Positions 5,330 to 5,485 of a DNA stretch of 5,485 nucleotides are shown here, in pieces. The stretch comes from Desulfobacteraceae bacterium (lineage in GTDB: Bacteria; Desulfobacterota; Desulfobacteria; Desulfobacterales; Desulfosalsimonadaceae), in assembly GCA_003551985.1 (NCBI GenBank), contig PUOB01000223.1:1-5485 (forward strand), read 5' to 3'. The stretch's first letter is position 1, and each line of letters opens with the position of its first letter. Made by a program: the position numbers and the translations under genes. Under the pieces are notes generated by a model. The model was not told the origin of the DNA. It saw nothing but the letters and a program-made list of their open reading frames with translations, and did no database searches.

Positions 5330-5484
5330 TGATAGTCTCGTAAAAAGTCGCTTTCGGACGGCAAAGTAAAAAGTTCCATATACAAGGCGCAGTCATTTTT
5401 CATACGCGAAGGCATACAAGTCGTATGCCTGGCGGATGAAAAATTGCTGCAACGCAGTAGATGGGACTTTTTACGACGCCATCA
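5330..5484. repeat. Palindromic MITE-like element, copy B (full, 155 bp)
   Basis: The terminal inverted repeat TCGTAAAAAGTC is at 5338-5349, with its complement at 5465-5476; TGAT...ATCA marks the outer ends. The first 21 bases equal copy A. The centre differs: a perfect hairpin AGGCATAC(AAGTC)GTATGCCT at 5410-5430, enclosed by ATTTTTCAT (5395-5403) pairing with ATGAAAAAT (5436-5444). The right end, CAACGCAG...GGGACTTTTTACGA, matches A and C. There is no coding capacity. The right border coincides with the window edge, so the flanking duplication cannot be tested. Confidence 0.85.
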
Positions 5485-5485
5485 A

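Larger units (their letters stand above)
5067..5485. other. Gene-free upstream region of the U32 gene
   Basis: These 419 bases hold no credible gene. In order from the U32 start they contain an RBS hairpin, the half palindrome C (5119-5172), an 11-bp tandem repeat (5175-5196), an imperfect hairpin GCCCG/CGGGC at 5210-5230, an AT-rich candidate promoter (5297-5325) and the full palindrome B (5330-5484). If the promoter is right, the U32 mRNA has an unusually long leader of about 225 bases. I recognise no riboswitch or tRNA in it. Confidence 0.7.

Noticed and set aside
5100..5396. Minus-strand open frame (98 codons) upstream of the U32 gene
   Set aside because: It runs through palindrome B, the AT-rich promoter region, the tandem repeat and half copy C, so it is made of repeat and intergenic sequence.
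1685..5484. CRISPR array or composite transposon bounded by copies A and B
   Set aside because: Only two full copies 3.6 kb apart, both long palindromes in the same orientation, with ordinary chromosomal genes between them and no cas or transposase gene.

Overview
The window carries four protein-coding genes. They are the 3' part of a sigma-54 activator gene on the + strand, followed by three genes on the - strand: a SHOCT-tailed lipoprotein, a FemAB/FemX-like aminoacyltransferase, and a U32-family [4Fe-4S] protein. The organism looks like a Gram-negative anaerobe. An NtrC-type activator, an O2-independent-hydroxylase-type U32 protein and dispersed palindromes ending in TCGTAAAAAGTC would all fit the sulfate-reducing Desulfobacterota (Desulfobacterales). 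That placement is inferred from gene content and general recall of such genomes; no search was run.

Layout: 1-819 (+) is the C-terminal two-thirds of an AAA+ sigma-54 activator with a Fis-type DNA-binding helix-turn-helix; its sensor domain and Walker A lie outside the window. It converges on the lipoprotein gene (1665 to 847, -) with a 27-base gap holding a weak hairpin. Upstream of the lipoprotein is a 154-bp palindromic repeat (element A, 1685-1838), then the FemAB-like gene (2968 to 1865, -) with a good RBS and a plausible sigma-70-type promoter (3008-3036). Next comes the U32 gene (5066 to 3087, -). Bases 5067-5485 carry no credible gene. They hold a half copy of the palindrome, an 11-bp tandem repeat, an AT-rich candidate promoter (5297-5325) with a weak Fur-like site, and a second full palindrome (element B, 5330-5484).

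The three minus-strand genes run in the same direction but are separated by 118 and 199 bases, and two have their own candidate promoter. They therefore look like neighbouring transcription units rather than a tight operon. I see no convincing shared pathway: one protein probably acts on peptidoglycan or a cell-surface substrate, one probably sits in the outer membrane, and one probably modifies RNA or a cofactor.

The most unusual structure is the repeat family. There are two full copies and two right-end-only remnants, all in the same orientation, and a piece lies in every gap upstream of a minus-strand gene. The ends are conserved while the central hairpin differs between copies. This resembles a non-autonomous mobile element or extragenic palindrome family. 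I do not see a new defence system, CRISPR array, transposase, tRNA or rRNA.
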